The notes under the pieces are model-generated. The model did not search any database. It was not told where the DNA came from and saw only the letters and a program-made list of their open reading frames with translations. A DNA stretch of 64,000 nt from Bacteroidetes bacterium GWB2_32_14 (lineage in GTDB: Bacteria > Bacteroidota > Bacteroidia > Bacteroidales > UBA12077). Below, one piece after another: positions 9,388-17,213 of the stretch. Position numbers and translations under genes: made by a program. The stretch's first letter is position 1; each line of letters opens with the position of its first letter. Location: NCBI GenBank assembly GCA_001768235.1, contig MENK01000024.1, positions 210,468 through 274,467 on the forward strand, read 5' to 3'.

Positions 9388-9420
9388 AGAGATGCTTCCT
9401 TTTTGGGCAGCATCTCTTTT
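9388..9420. terminator. Rho-independent terminator between convergent genes
   Basis: A perfect 9-bp stem AGAGATGCT (9388-9396) with AGCATCTCT (9409-9417) is followed by a T run. It serves the caspase gene; the A-rich other side is weak, so use by the minus-strand gene is less likely. Confidence 0.85.
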
Positions 9421-10137
9421 TTATGCTTTCTCTTTTCTGAATTTTAAACGATATTCCCTGGTCATTTTCTCAGTTGCATACTGAATGATTAAACGTGCAC
9501 AATCGTTTTTCCATTTCATGAGAAATGTTTCTGTTTGTACCTTGTCTTTTTTACAGCATTCGCGCAGGAACCAACCTAATCCCTGGTGTACTTCACGTTC
9601 AGAGTCCATCATCATGGAATCTATAAATTCAAACATCTTTTGGTAATCGGTATCATGTTTCAGGTATTTAATCATGGCAACAGGAACACACCGGCGCTGA
9701 AACTTATTCGATGCGGTTCGCCATTCCGATAAATCTTCAAGTTGTATAATTTCATTTTTCCAAAATACAGGGAAAAAGTACATTACAATACCATCGGTAT
9801 GTGCCCAATTGTTTATGCCTGATGAGAACCATTCACCAATTTTGGTAAATGTTTCTTTTGTAAATTCTTTAGAGTATTCATTTAACATGAGCATTGCAAA
9901 ACTTGGTAATTCATATTCCTTTCCCTGAACCAGTAGTTTACAAACCGCGTATGTACTTTGAATATCCATTTCGTTTTCTGAGATAATTTCTTTTACTTTT
10001 TTTTCAATTAAACCGGCATCTAAACCATATCCCACGAAACCACCTTTAAAGTAACGGGAATATTTTTTTATATTTTCATCCTTCTGATTTTGAATACAGA
10101 AGTTTATAATTTCGTTTTTAATGTCTGATGGTTTCAT
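9421..10137 (-). CDS. AlkD-like DNA alkylation repair protein
   Basis: 238 residues from the ATG at 10137; a TTG three codons upstream is a less likely start. The protein is an all-helical HEAT-like repeat of the AlkC/AlkD superfamily, seen in DIQSTYAVCKLLVQ, NWAHTDGIVMYFF (residues after the fold's conserved NWD-like position), WRTASNKFQRRCVPVAMIKY and EVHQGLGWFLRECCKKD. AlkD enzymes excise N3- and N7-alkyl purines without base flipping. The usual W...D...R cluster is at least partly present (W in NWAHTD, WRTASN, and R in REVHQG), so activity is plausible. Stand-alone gene. Confidence 0.85.
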   Translation of the reverse strand: MKPSDIKNEIINFCIQNQKDENIKKYSRYFKGGFVGYGLDAGLIEKKVKEIISENEMDIQSTYAVCKLLVQGKEYELPSFAMLMLNEYSKEFTKETFTKIGEWFSSGINNWAHTDGIVMYFFPVFWKNEIIQLEDLSEWRTASNKFQRRCVPVAMIKYLKHDTDYQKMFEFIDSMMMDSEREVHQGLGWFLRECCKKDKVQTETFLMKWKNDCARLIIQYATEKMTREYRLKFRKEKA

Positions 10138-10187
10138 AAATAGCAATAATTTTTTTAATAAAATGGAAATACTTTTTTAGGATAATA

Positions 10188-10195
10188 CAAATTTA
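10188..10195 (-). promoter_or_regulatory. Probable -7 box of the AlkD-like gene
   Basis: Read on the minus strand this is TAAATTTG, a match to TAnnTTTG, about 50 bases upstream of the ATG at 10137. No good -33 box. Confidence 0.35.
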
Positions 10196-10305
10196 GCTTT
10201 TTGATTTTAAAAATAGAATTGGAAACAATAGTTGATTTAATTACTGCAATAGTTTATTATTTGAAAATAAAACAGATAAATAGTAAATACCAGGTAATTA
10301 AAGCA

Positions 10306-10567
10306 TATCTTTGCAAAAATTTTAGATTTGAGAATGTGGGCTTTTATTTACTAATACCCCTCTCATTATTAGTTCATCACTACTCTCCTTTTTAAATCCT
10401 ATTTTTTTACATTTTTTAATTACAGGTTCTTATGAAAGCTATGTTTGTTCAGTTGATTTTCTTGTTTAATACCTATTTCATTAGTGAAGTGAGGGATAGA
10501 CAAGTTTCTTTCAGGAACAAATGCAACTACTCTGTTATTAAAAATTAACAATTTAATTTATAAAATT
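10306..10567 (+). promoter_or_regulatory. Candidate promoter and long 5' leader of the cold-response locus
   Basis: TATCTTTG at 10306-10313 matches TAnnTTTG and would start transcription near 10318, leaving about 250 untranslated bases before the RRM gene at 10568. Long 5' leaders that refold with temperature are known for cspA-type genes. I see no protein I can support in this gap; the open frames in it start with TTG or code for short composition-biased peptides. The leader role is inference. Confidence 0.4.
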
Positions 10568-10822
10568 ATGAACATTTATGTAGGAAACCTCGATTACGAG
10601 GTAAATGAAACGGATTTAGTAGATATTTTTGAGGAATATGGAACTATAAGTTCTTCTAAGATAATTATCGACAAATTTAGTGGCAGAAGTAAAGGCTTTG
10701 GTTTTGTTACAATGGAAAACCCTGACGAAGCAAATAAAGCAATAAAAGAATTGAATGGAGCCACATTTGAAAATAGGGATATTGTTGTAAATGAAGCAAA
10801 ACCAAAGCGGACTGATTATTAA
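10568..10822 (+). CDS. Single-RRM RNA-binding protein
   Basis: 84 residues, one RNA recognition motif. RNP2 is IYVGNL (residues 3-8) and RNP1 is KGFGFVTM (42-49), with the aromatic residues that stack on RNA bases (Y4, F44 and F46 region). Such short RRM proteins are common in Bacteroidota and cyanobacteria, and several are cold-induced. It is 21 bases upstream of the cold-shock gene and probably shares its transcript. Confidence 0.95.
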   Translation: MNIYVGNLDYEVNETDLVDIFEEYGTISSSKIIIDKFSGRSKGFGFVTMENPDEANKAIKELNGATFENRDIVVNEAKPKRTDY

Positions 10823-10843
10823 TAGTTAATACAATATTACAAA

Positions 10844-11044
10844 ATGATAAAAGGAAAAGTAAAATGGTACAACGAAGTTAAAGGTTTTGGCTTTATTGAA
10901 TCTGAAAATGGTGAAGATGTATTTGTTCACCGGACAAGTTTGGTTAGCTCTTACGGAGGACTTCAAACCGATCAGGATGTTGTTTTTGAAACAAAACAAG
11001 GTGAAAAAGGCATAGTTGCCGTTAACGTGAAACCGGTAAATTAA
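10844..11044 (+). CDS. CspA-like cold shock protein
   Basis: 66 residues, a complete cold-shock domain: GKVKWYNEVKGFGFIE (RNP1 at 13-19) and VFVHR (RNP2 at 26-30). Family members bind single-stranded RNA/DNA and melt secondary structure at low temperature. Follows the RRM gene closely and is closed by a hairpin. Confidence 0.95.
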   Translation: MIKGKVKWYNEVKGFGFIESENGEDVFVHRTSLVSSYGGLQTDQDVVFETKQGEKGIVAVNVKPVN

Positions 11045-11067
11045 TTTATTTGATTCATAAAACCTGT

Positions 11068-11103
11068 AACACCCATTCTAATCAATTGATGGGAATGGGT
11101 GTT
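11068..11103 (+). terminator. Hairpin after the cold shock gene
   Basis: A perfect 11-bp stem AACACCCATTC (11068-11078) with GAATGGGTGTT (11093-11103), loop 14 bases. The T tract is weak (AATTATT), so it may attenuate rather than stop transcription into the sigma-factor gene. Confidence 0.65.
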
Positions 11104-11229
11104 AATTATTAAAATTCAGAACTTTCAATTAAGCACGAGAGAAATTAATTGATATCTTATTTTAGTAATGATTTGCAGAACAAAAACCAATAAGAGAAAT
11201 ATCAAAAACGGGTAATTAAACAAATTTCA

Positions 11230-12096
11230 ATGCGGCAATTAAAAATTACAAAACAATTAACTCAACGAAGCGGAGAATCGATAAACCGGTATTTCCAAGA
11301 GATAAGCAAGTATCCGATGATTTCTGTTGAAGAGGAAGTTGAATTAACAGCTCGCATCAGGAATGATGATGCCGTTGCTCTTGAGAAACTTGTTGTTGCA
11401 AATTTGCGTTTTGTAGTTTCAGTAGCCAAGCAATTTCAAAACCAGGGACTATCATTCTCCGATTTAATAAATGAGGGGAATATAGGGCTTGTAAAAGCTG
11501 CTAAAAAATTTGACGAGAAACGCGGGTTTAAATTTATTTCGTACGCGGTTTGGTGGATTCGTCAATCAATTATTCAGGCTATTTCAGATCAAACACGAAT
11601 TGTACGTTTACCAATAAACAGGCTTACATCAATTAATAAAATTTCAAAAGCAATTCCATATTTGGAACAGGAATTTGAAAGGGAGCCAACTGATTCCGAA
11701 ATTGCAAATTACCTCGATTTATCTTACGAAGAAGTAAACCTGGCAAATGAAATGAAAATGAGACAAATCTCATTTGATATGCCCCTTTCACAGGATAACG
11801 ATAACGATTTTAACTTGTACGATTTTGTTCAGACAGGAAATATTCCTTCACCCGACAGTAATATTATGAAAGAATCGGTTACTATGAACATTAACCGTGC
11901 TTTAAGTAAGCTTACAAAAAGAGAGGCTTCTATATTAATCATGTCGTTCGGATTATTCAGTACACCATACTATTCATTGCATGATATTGCTTTAAAATTC
12001 GAGATGACTTCGGAGAGGGTAAGACAAATCAAAAGCAAGGGATTAATCAAATTGAAAATTCTCTTAGATGGGAAATATGCTTTTTTAGAATATTAA
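11230..12096 (+). CDS. RpoD-type sigma-70 factor, divergent paralogue
   Basis: 288 residues, the length of the short RpoD of Bacteroidota, and it opens MRQLKITK as that protein does. Region 2 is recognisable (DLINEGNIGLVKA at 78-90, then FISYAVWWIRQSI), as are region 2.4 (QTRIVRLPINRL) and the region 4.2 helix-turn-helix (SERVRQIK). Compared with what I recall of the highly conserved primary RpoD, regions 3 and 4 drift a lot (for example IMSFGLFSTPYYSLHDIALKFEMTS, given here in parts: IMSFGLFSTPYYSL then HDIALKFEMTS). I therefore read it as a group-2 alternative sigma factor rather than the housekeeping one. Its place between two cold-shock-domain genes suggests a role in cold or growth-arrest expression. 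Confidence 0.85.
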   Translation: MRQLKITKQLTQRSGESINRYFQEISKYPMISVEEEVELTARIRNDDAVALEKLVVANLRFVVSVAKQFQNQGLSFSDLINEGNIGLVKAAKKFDEKRGFKFISYAVWWIRQSIIQAISDQTRIVRLPINRLTSINKISKAIPYLEQEFEREPTDSEIANYLDLSYEEVNLANEMKMRQISFDMPLSQDNDNDFNLYDFVQTGNIPSPDSNIMKESVTMNINRALSKLTKREASILIMSFGLFSTPYYSLHDIALKFEMTSERVRQIKSKGLIKLKILLDGKYAFLEY

Positions 12097-12149
12097 TAGT
12101 ATATTGACCCAAATTTTTAAATTAAATATATAAAAGTAAAAAACAAATT

Positions 12150-12599
12150 ATGGGAAGATCTCAGGAATCATTTAACAAAAAAGAAGTAAGAAATAAAAAA
12201 GAGAAAAAGCGAAAAGATAAAGAACAAAAAAGACTGGCCAGAAAAGATAATGAGAAAAAAGGCAGCCTTGACGATATGATTGCTTATGTTGACGAACATG
12301 GAAGATTAACATCTACTCCGCCTGATATCAACAAAAAAATCAATGTCAAATTAGAAGATATCTCGATTAGTATTCCTAAAAGCGAAACGATACAGGTTGA
12401 TCCCGTGAGGAAAGGAACGGTAACCTTTTTTAATGAGGCCAAAGGGTTTGGTTTTATAAAAGATTCGGTAACTCAGGAGAGTATTTTTGTACATGTAAAT
12501 AACCTCCTTGAAGAAATAAAAGAAGGTAATCTTGTTAGTTTCGAAGTAACTATGGGGCAACGCGGCCCTGCTGCCGAAAAGGTGAAACTCTTTAAATAG
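12150..12599 (+). CDS. Cold-shock-domain protein with basic N-terminal extension
   Basis: 149 residues. Residues 1-37 are almost all charged (many Lys/Arg/Glu: KKEKKRKDKEQKRLARKD), residues 38-85 form a linker with DDMIAYVDEHGRLTSTPP, and 88-149 are a cold-shock domain (KGTVTFFNEAKGFGFI, RNP2 SIFVHV). This architecture is frequent in Bacteroidota; the basic arm probably adds RNA or ribosome contact. The end overlaps the 3' end of the convergent desaturase gene by 8 bases, so the two mRNAs can pair. Confidence 0.92.
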   Translation: MGRSQESFNKKEVRNKKEKKRKDKEQKRLARKDNEKKGSLDDMIAYVDEHGRLTSTPPDINKKINVKLEDISISIPKSETIQVDPVRKGTVTFFNEAKGFGFIKDSVTQESIFVHVNNLLEEIKEGNLVSFEVTMGQRGPAAEKVKLFK

Positions 12600-13704
12600 A
12601 ATAAGCCTTTCCCAGTTTTTTTAACATTCGTGCATGCCCCCATATAGCTTTTAAAAATCCGGATTGAAAATTATAGGGTAACCCATATTTTTGTGCTGTA
12701 TCCTTTACCATTTTCGATATCTTATGATAATGAACATGGCTTATATTTGGAAACAGGTGATGTTCAATCTGGTAATTTAATCCCCCGATTAACCACGATA
12801 ACACTTTGTTCCCGGGCGAAAAATCTGATGTTGTATAAAGCTGATGTACAGCCCAGTTATTTTCAATAGTACCTTTTTCGTCGGGAAGGGGATATTTCGA
12901 AGCAGGAACCACGTGAGCCGTTTGAAATACAATAGTTAAAATAAATCCACTTGTAAAATGCATGGTAAGAAAAAACAGGATTATCCAATACCAGGCAAAA
13001 GGCAAAACGAGAATGGGAATAAGTAAAAACGCGCAATAGTAAAGTATTTTCGATATAATTAATATGACAAATAGTTCTTTGTACGTTTTTTTGTTACTCA
13101 AAATTGCTCCACTTTTTCTGTACCGGTTCAATTGCAGAAAGTCTTTATCTGTAACCCACGAAAAGGTCATTAGTCCGTATAAAAACCATGCATAGATATG
13201 CTGGTATCTATGTACTTTTAATAATGGCTTGTGTGGTGATAATCGTAATATTGGCCCCGGGTCAATATCTTCATCATGCCCGTCAATATTTGTGTACCCA
13301 TGATGCAAAGTATTATGCTGATGTTGCCAGTTCTGAGGAAAACCACCCAAGAGATACAATGATTTTGATAACCATTTGTTCGTTGTTTGATTTTCTGAAA
13401 ATGATCGGTGATTTGCATCGTGCATAATTGCCATACCCACACCGGCTTTACCCAGTCCGATTACAAACCAGCATATAAATACACCACCTAAAGAATCAAT
13501 TATTCCTAGTAGCATTAAAAAATAAGGAACTATATACAGTAAAAACATGAATATGGATTTTAATACCAGGTTTATATTCCCATATTTCGAAATTGCATTC
13601 GTTTCAAAATAATTTGCTACGTTCTCTCTTAATTCTGTTATAAATTCCGGTTTATTTTGCGATGTGAATGTTATTTTTTGTTGTGCCATTTTTTTATAAT
13701 TCAT
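12592..13704 (-). CDS. Membrane fatty acid (acyl-lipid/acyl-CoA) desaturase
   Basis: 370 residues from the first ATG (a second ATG five codons in is also possible). The three histidine boxes that hold the di-iron centre are present: HDANHRSF, HNTLHHGYTN and QIEHHLFP. The third box with Q in QIEHH is typical of front-end (delta-5/delta-6-like) desaturases. Four or so membrane spans surround them (IFMFLLYIVPYFLMLLGI, ILYYCAFLLIPILVLPFAWY). It introduces double bonds into membrane acyl chains, raising fluidity. Being next to cold-shock genes supports a cold-adaptation role. Convergent overlap with the cold-shock gene. Confidence 0.93.
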   Translation of the reverse strand: MNYKKMAQQKITFTSQNKPEFITELRENVANYFETNAISKYGNINLVLKSIFMFLLYIVPYFLMLLGIIDSLGGVFICWFVIGLGKAGVGMAIMHDANHRSFSENQTTNKWLSKSLYLLGGFPQNWQHQHNTLHHGYTNIDGHDEDIDPGPILRLSPHKPLLKVHRYQHIYAWFLYGLMTFSWVTDKDFLQLNRYRKSGAILSNKKTYKELFVILIISKILYYCAFLLIPILVLPFAWYWIILFFLTMHFTSGFILTIVFQTAHVVPASKYPLPDEKGTIENNWAVHQLYTTSDFSPGNKVLSWLIGGLNYQIEHHLFPNISHVHYHKISKMVKDTAQKYGLPYNFQSGFLKAIWGHARMLKKLGKAYSI

Positions 13705-13825
13705 TTATTAGGTAATCCCGATCGTAAATATTCGGGAATAATCGGACTTTACACGAAACATTTAAATTAAACTAAAGTTCATTTTACATAAAGTGTGCAA
13801 TTGAAATAATAAGTCCGTTTTTATT

Positions 13826-14635
13826 TTAATTGTTTTTTGTTAAAACAAAACTCCAGTATTCGAACTTGCCATTACTAAACGAGTTGAATCGAGCTGTTCC
13901 TTTTGTCCCCGCAAATTTTTTAAAATATTTTTGCAATATTTCCGGAACTTTTCTCTCGATGAGTGTTTCCCGTCGATTTGTGTCTAATTCCAGCCCTTTG
14001 GCAACATTTTTAGTTATTTCTGTTTCGGTGTTGATTTTAAAACCGCTATTTTGCAGGTTTTCACGCATATTTTCAACCATTCCTTTTTCTATCATATCGG
14101 CAAAAAGGAAATGCCCATCAGGAGCAAGAACCCGGTAAACTTCTTTGAAGAAAGTAATTATGTTGCTATAACATCTTGCCGATTCAACATTAACAACAGC
14201 ATCATAGGTTCCTGCATTGAAAGGTATCTTTTCTGCCCTGCCTTCAACGAATGATAACCCGGGAATATTATAAAACCTGTTGCAGAAATTAATTACACTG
14301 GCTGATATGTCAACTCCGGTATATTTTTTGGGTTTGTAATAACGGGCAATGTAATGAGCCCCGCCACCACGCCCGGAACCAATCTCCAATACTTTTTTAT
14401 TTTCAATTTTCACCCCGTTTATTACATGATCGTAAAGCTGGATACAAAAACGATTTTTTTCGTCTTCTTTTTTCAGTTCAAGAACTTTTTCCCCATTCAG
14501 GCCTGCAAATCCATAATTCATAAAGTTTGCAGTAACATCTTTATCAAAACGGATTAACAGGTTATGCCATATCCTCCACATTGGCCTGCGCAATACTGCA
14601 GGAAATTCGCAGTAATTATCTACAAAGTTTGTCAT
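13826..14635 (-). CDS. Class I SAM-dependent methyltransferase
   Basis: 269 residues. Motif I is VLEIGSGRGGGAHYIA, followed by YTGVDISASVINFC (motif II acidic residue) and YDAVVNVESARCY, HFLFADM. The FANYGF-like NFMNYGFAGLNG start and the C-terminus resemble methyltransferases annotated as phthiotriol/sterol-type, which act on lipids or small molecules. The substrate cannot be told from sequence. Stand-alone gene upstream of the desaturase on the same strand, with about 120 bases between. Confidence 0.85.
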   Translation of the reverse strand: MTNFVDNYCEFPAVLRRPMWRIWHNLLIRFDKDVTANFMNYGFAGLNGEKVLELKKEDEKNRFCIQLYDHVINGVKIENKKVLEIGSGRGGGAHYIARYYKPKKYTGVDISASVINFCNRFYNIPGLSFVEGRAEKIPFNAGTYDAVVNVESARCYSNIITFFKEVYRVLAPDGHFLFADMIEKGMVENMRENLQNSGFKINTETEITKNVAKGLELDTNRRETLIERKVPEILQKYFKKFAGTKGTARFNSFSNGKFEYWSFVLTKNN

Positions 14636-14772
14636 AGTAACCGGGTATTAGTTAAACTGCAAGTTAAAACGAAAACCAGGGATAATAAAAAAAGAGGGCT
14701 GTATAACAGGTATTATGGGAGCAACGAGATTTATTTGGGGCAGATGTCACCTGGCAGGGGTGAATAAAGCAT

Positions 14773-15627
14773 TCAATTATTGGCAGAAATGACTTCTTTT
14801 ACCTGCATTAAATATTGCCTTGATACAGGCACATTTTCTTTAAAATAACTTAGTTTTAAGCTATATCCATTGTAATTTTTATCTAGTTTATCTATAAATA
14901 ATGTATTTACAATACTTGTTCGGTGGCAACGAATAAAGATTTTTTGATTAAATAATTGCGATTCTATATTTTTCAAGGTATTTCGCACTAATTTCTTTTC
15001 AGGCAAATCATTTTCCAGGTAATATATCTCGATATAGTTGTCGGCCGACTTTATGGCGATTATATTTTTATACTTTAAGGTAAGTTTATCGGCTTTATTT
15101 TCCGAGAAAATATCAACATCTTCCTCTTCTTCTGTTTTTTCATAATCCTTAATTTTTAAGTAATAGTATTGGTTCTTATCTTTAAGTATTTCGATAACCT
15201 GTTCGAGAGATTTGTTTTTATAAAGAATGATTAAAATAATTAATGGAATAAGACATACCAGGAGTATTTTAAAAATGATATAAAATGTTAATGGAATCTT
15301 TCCAACATACCTGATATAAAAAACAAAAGATGTAGCTGTAAAAACAAGTAAAAACAAGTTTAAGATAACCGGGGGGCCACTTTCCCATTCACTTATGTTA
15401 AACCATTTAGGCATTGATAAAGGAACAAAAATTAAAAAAATACATCCTGATAAAAAAGTGATTCCACCAAACCCCGTTACATATAATAAACGATTGTTGT
15501 AATCAAGCATCCCAAGTGGAAATGGTTGGAAAAAAAGTATAAAAAGGAAAACACCAAAACTGATTAAAAACAGGCGACTTAATTCGTTTTTTAATGAATT
15601 CCTGATATATTCTTTATTATTATTCAT
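14773..15627 (-). CDS. Membrane-bound LytTR-domain transcription regulator
   Basis: 284 residues. Four probable membrane helices lie in residues 17-150 (FLISFGVFLFILFF, GGITFLSGCIFLIFV, VILNLFLLVFTATSFVFYI, ILLVCLIPLIILIILY). An acidic linker (EKTEEEEDVDIF) leads to a LytTR DNA-binding domain at about 180-284 (IIAIKSADNYIEIYYL, FIRCHRTSIVNTLFIDKL, VPVSRQYL). There is no receiver domain, so signal may be sensed by the membrane part or a partner kinase. Its targets are unknown. It faces the SnoaL-flavodoxin pair divergently. Confidence 0.9.
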   Translation of the reverse strand: MNNNKEYIRNSLKNELSRLFLISFGVFLFILFFQPFPLGMLDYNNRLLYVTGFGGITFLSGCIFLIFVPLSMPKWFNISEWESGPPVILNLFLLVFTATSFVFYIRYVGKIPLTFYIIFKILLVCLIPLIILIILYKNKSLEQVIEILKDKNQYYYLKIKDYEKTEEEEDVDIFSENKADKLTLKYKNIIAIKSADNYIEIYYLENDLPEKKLVRNTLKNIESQLFNQKIFIRCHRTSIVNTLFIDKLDKNYNGYSLKLSYFKENVPVSRQYLMQVKEVISANN

Positions 15628-15774
15628 TGATTGTTTTTTGCTAATTTACGTAATTATTGATTTTTTTTCAAACACCTATACTTATTAAAAGGTTATATAT
15701 ATAAAGAAATTGGTGTCAGTTAGAAAAACTCCCGATATTTTTTTATTTTGCATTCGTTTTTAAATTTAATTAAT

Positions 15775-16158
15775 ATGACTAATAGTATTTCATACAAACA
15801 TTTGGCCCAGGGAGTTTTCGATGCAATGAATAAACGCGATTTTTCTGATATGCAAATGAATATCTCTGAAGACCTGGTATTTGACTTTCCTGGTGCGGGC
15901 AGAATAGCAGGGGCAAAGAGAGTTATTCTTTTTCTTAATGCTTTATTGCGAAAATATTCAACTTTAACATTTTCTGTTTCTGAAATATTTATAGATGCTG
16001 AAAGAGCCTGTGCAATTTGGACCAATCAGGGTGAATATAAGGATGGTAAATTATACTCTAATAGCGGGGTTACCATTTTTCACTTTAGCGGGGGAAAAAT
16101 AAGCTTCATGAGCGATTACTTTAAAGATACTTCGTTTACAAATCCAAATAAACTATAA
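15775..16158 (+). CDS. SnoaL/NTF2-like protein
   Basis: 127 residues from the ATG at 15775; a TTG further upstream is unlikely. The cone-shaped NTF2-like fold is seen in FDAMNKRDFSDMQMNISED, FDFPGAGRIAGAKRVI, then ERACAIWTNQGEY and GVTIFHFSGGKISFMSDYF, characteristic of SnoaL-like proteins. It may be an isomerase, hydrolase or ligand-binding protein. It ends directly before the FMN-reductase ATG with no gap, so translational coupling is likely and the two may act on the same substrate. Confidence 0.85.
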   Translation: MTNSISYKHLAQGVFDAMNKRDFSDMQMNISEDLVFDFPGAGRIAGAKRVILFLNALLRKYSTLTFSVSEIFIDAERACAIWTNQGEYKDGKLYSNSGVTIFHFSGGKISFMSDYFKDTSFTNPNKL

Positions 16159-16821
16159 ATGAAAAAAATATTGATACTTGATGGGAGTACAAGAAAACAA
16201 GGAAATACGTCGATAATGGTTGAGCACTTTATAAATGGTGCAAAAAACAATACAGATCAAATAGAACATATTATAGCAAAGGATTTAAAAATTGAATATT
16301 GTAACGGTTGCTTGCGTTGTAACCTGATTAAACGCTGTTCAATTTCGGGTGATGACTGGAATGAATTATCTGAAAAAATTGCTGATTCAGATGTTTTAGT
16401 GTTTGCATCACCCATATATTTCCATTATGTTACTTCACCTTTAAAAAAGATTATCGATCGTTTTAGATCATTAATCCATGTACAAATAACAGAGCAATCT
16501 GTAAGGCATACGCCATGGCAAAAATGGAACAAAGATTTTGTTTTGCTGTTATCTATGGGCTCGTCAGATGATGTTGATGCCCAGCCTGTTGTCGATTTGT
16601 TCGAATACATGAAAGAAGTGATGGGAGAAGAAAACAGGTTGCATGTTGTTAAAGCAACACGACTGGCTGTAATAAAACAAGTAATAAAAACCGAAGATGA
16701 ACTTAAACAATTATATCCAAAATTAGAACTACCCGTGAAGTTAGCAAAACAAGATGCACTAAATAATAAAATGATTCTGGAAAGTTGTTTTAAACTGGGT
16801 AAGAAAATAAGCCATGTATAA
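16159..16821 (+). CDS. Flavodoxin-fold NADPH-dependent FMN reductase
   Basis: 220 residues. The N-terminal LILDGSTRKQGNTSIMVEHF is the FMN phosphate-binding loop of the NADPH-dependent FMN reductase/NAD(P)H quinone reductase family. CNGCLRC (CxxCxxC) and ASPIYFHYVTSPLKKIIDRF follow, typical of iron-sulfur flavoprotein-like multimeric oxidoreductases. Substrate unknown. Begins at the base after the SnoaL stop codon. Confidence 0.9.
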   Translation: MKKILILDGSTRKQGNTSIMVEHFINGAKNNTDQIEHIIAKDLKIEYCNGCLRCNLIKRCSISGDDWNELSEKIADSDVLVFASPIYFHYVTSPLKKIIDRFRSLIHVQITEQSVRHTPWQKWNKDFVLLLSMGSSDDVDAQPVVDLFEYMKEVMGEENRLHVVKATRLAVIKQVIKTEDELKQLYPKLELPVKLAKQDALNNKMILESCFKLGKKISHV

Positions 16822-16838
16822 GCTAAAAACAATGTAAA

Positions 16839-17210
16839 TTAAACCGCGAATATTTCAGAAATAGAATCATCTATTTCTTTCATATTGAATGGCTTTTGAA
16901 AATATTTTGAGATCAATCCATTTTCTAATGATTCTTGAATTTCGGGTGTTATTTCATAACCTGTAAGGATGTAAAATAATATATTTGGAAATAATTCTTT
17001 TGCTTTCAGAATGAATTCTATACCATTCATGCCGGGCATTTTCATGTCGCTTATAACGACCTTTATTTCAGGGTTCTTATTTAAAATATTTAGGCCTGAA
17101 TAACCAGATTCTGCCGTGAGAATTTTATATTTAGTTTTAAACATTTGTTCAAATAGCATCAGGTTTATAGGTTCATCATCTACATAGAGAATAACTAATA
17201 AATTTTCCAT
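16839..17210 (-). CDS. Stand-alone response regulator receiver
   Basis: 123 residues, receiver only. The acidic pocket DDE (LYVDDEPIN), the phospho-acceptor in VVISDMKMPG and the conserved Lys in QKPFN are present. Without an output domain it probably passes phosphate on or binds a target protein. It starts 3 bases after the stop of the PAS kinase and is clearly co-translated with it. Confidence 0.93.
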   Translation of the reverse strand: MENLLVILYVDDEPINLMLFEQMFKTKYKILTAESGYSGLNILNKNPEIKVVISDMKMPGMNGIEFILKAKELFPNILFYILTGYEITPEIQESLENGLISKYFQKPFNMKEIDDSISEIFAV

Positions 17211-17213
17211 AGT

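Noticed and set aside
8486..10137. Caspase and AlkD-like genes as a defence island beside CRISPR
   Set aside because: They are 26 kb away, in unrelated transcription units divided by a terminator, and the caspase is a lipoprotein.
10201..10395. 64-codon open frame upstream of the RRM gene
   Set aside because: Begins with TTG, has no ribosome-binding signal or family resemblance, and contains the candidate promoter of the cold locus.
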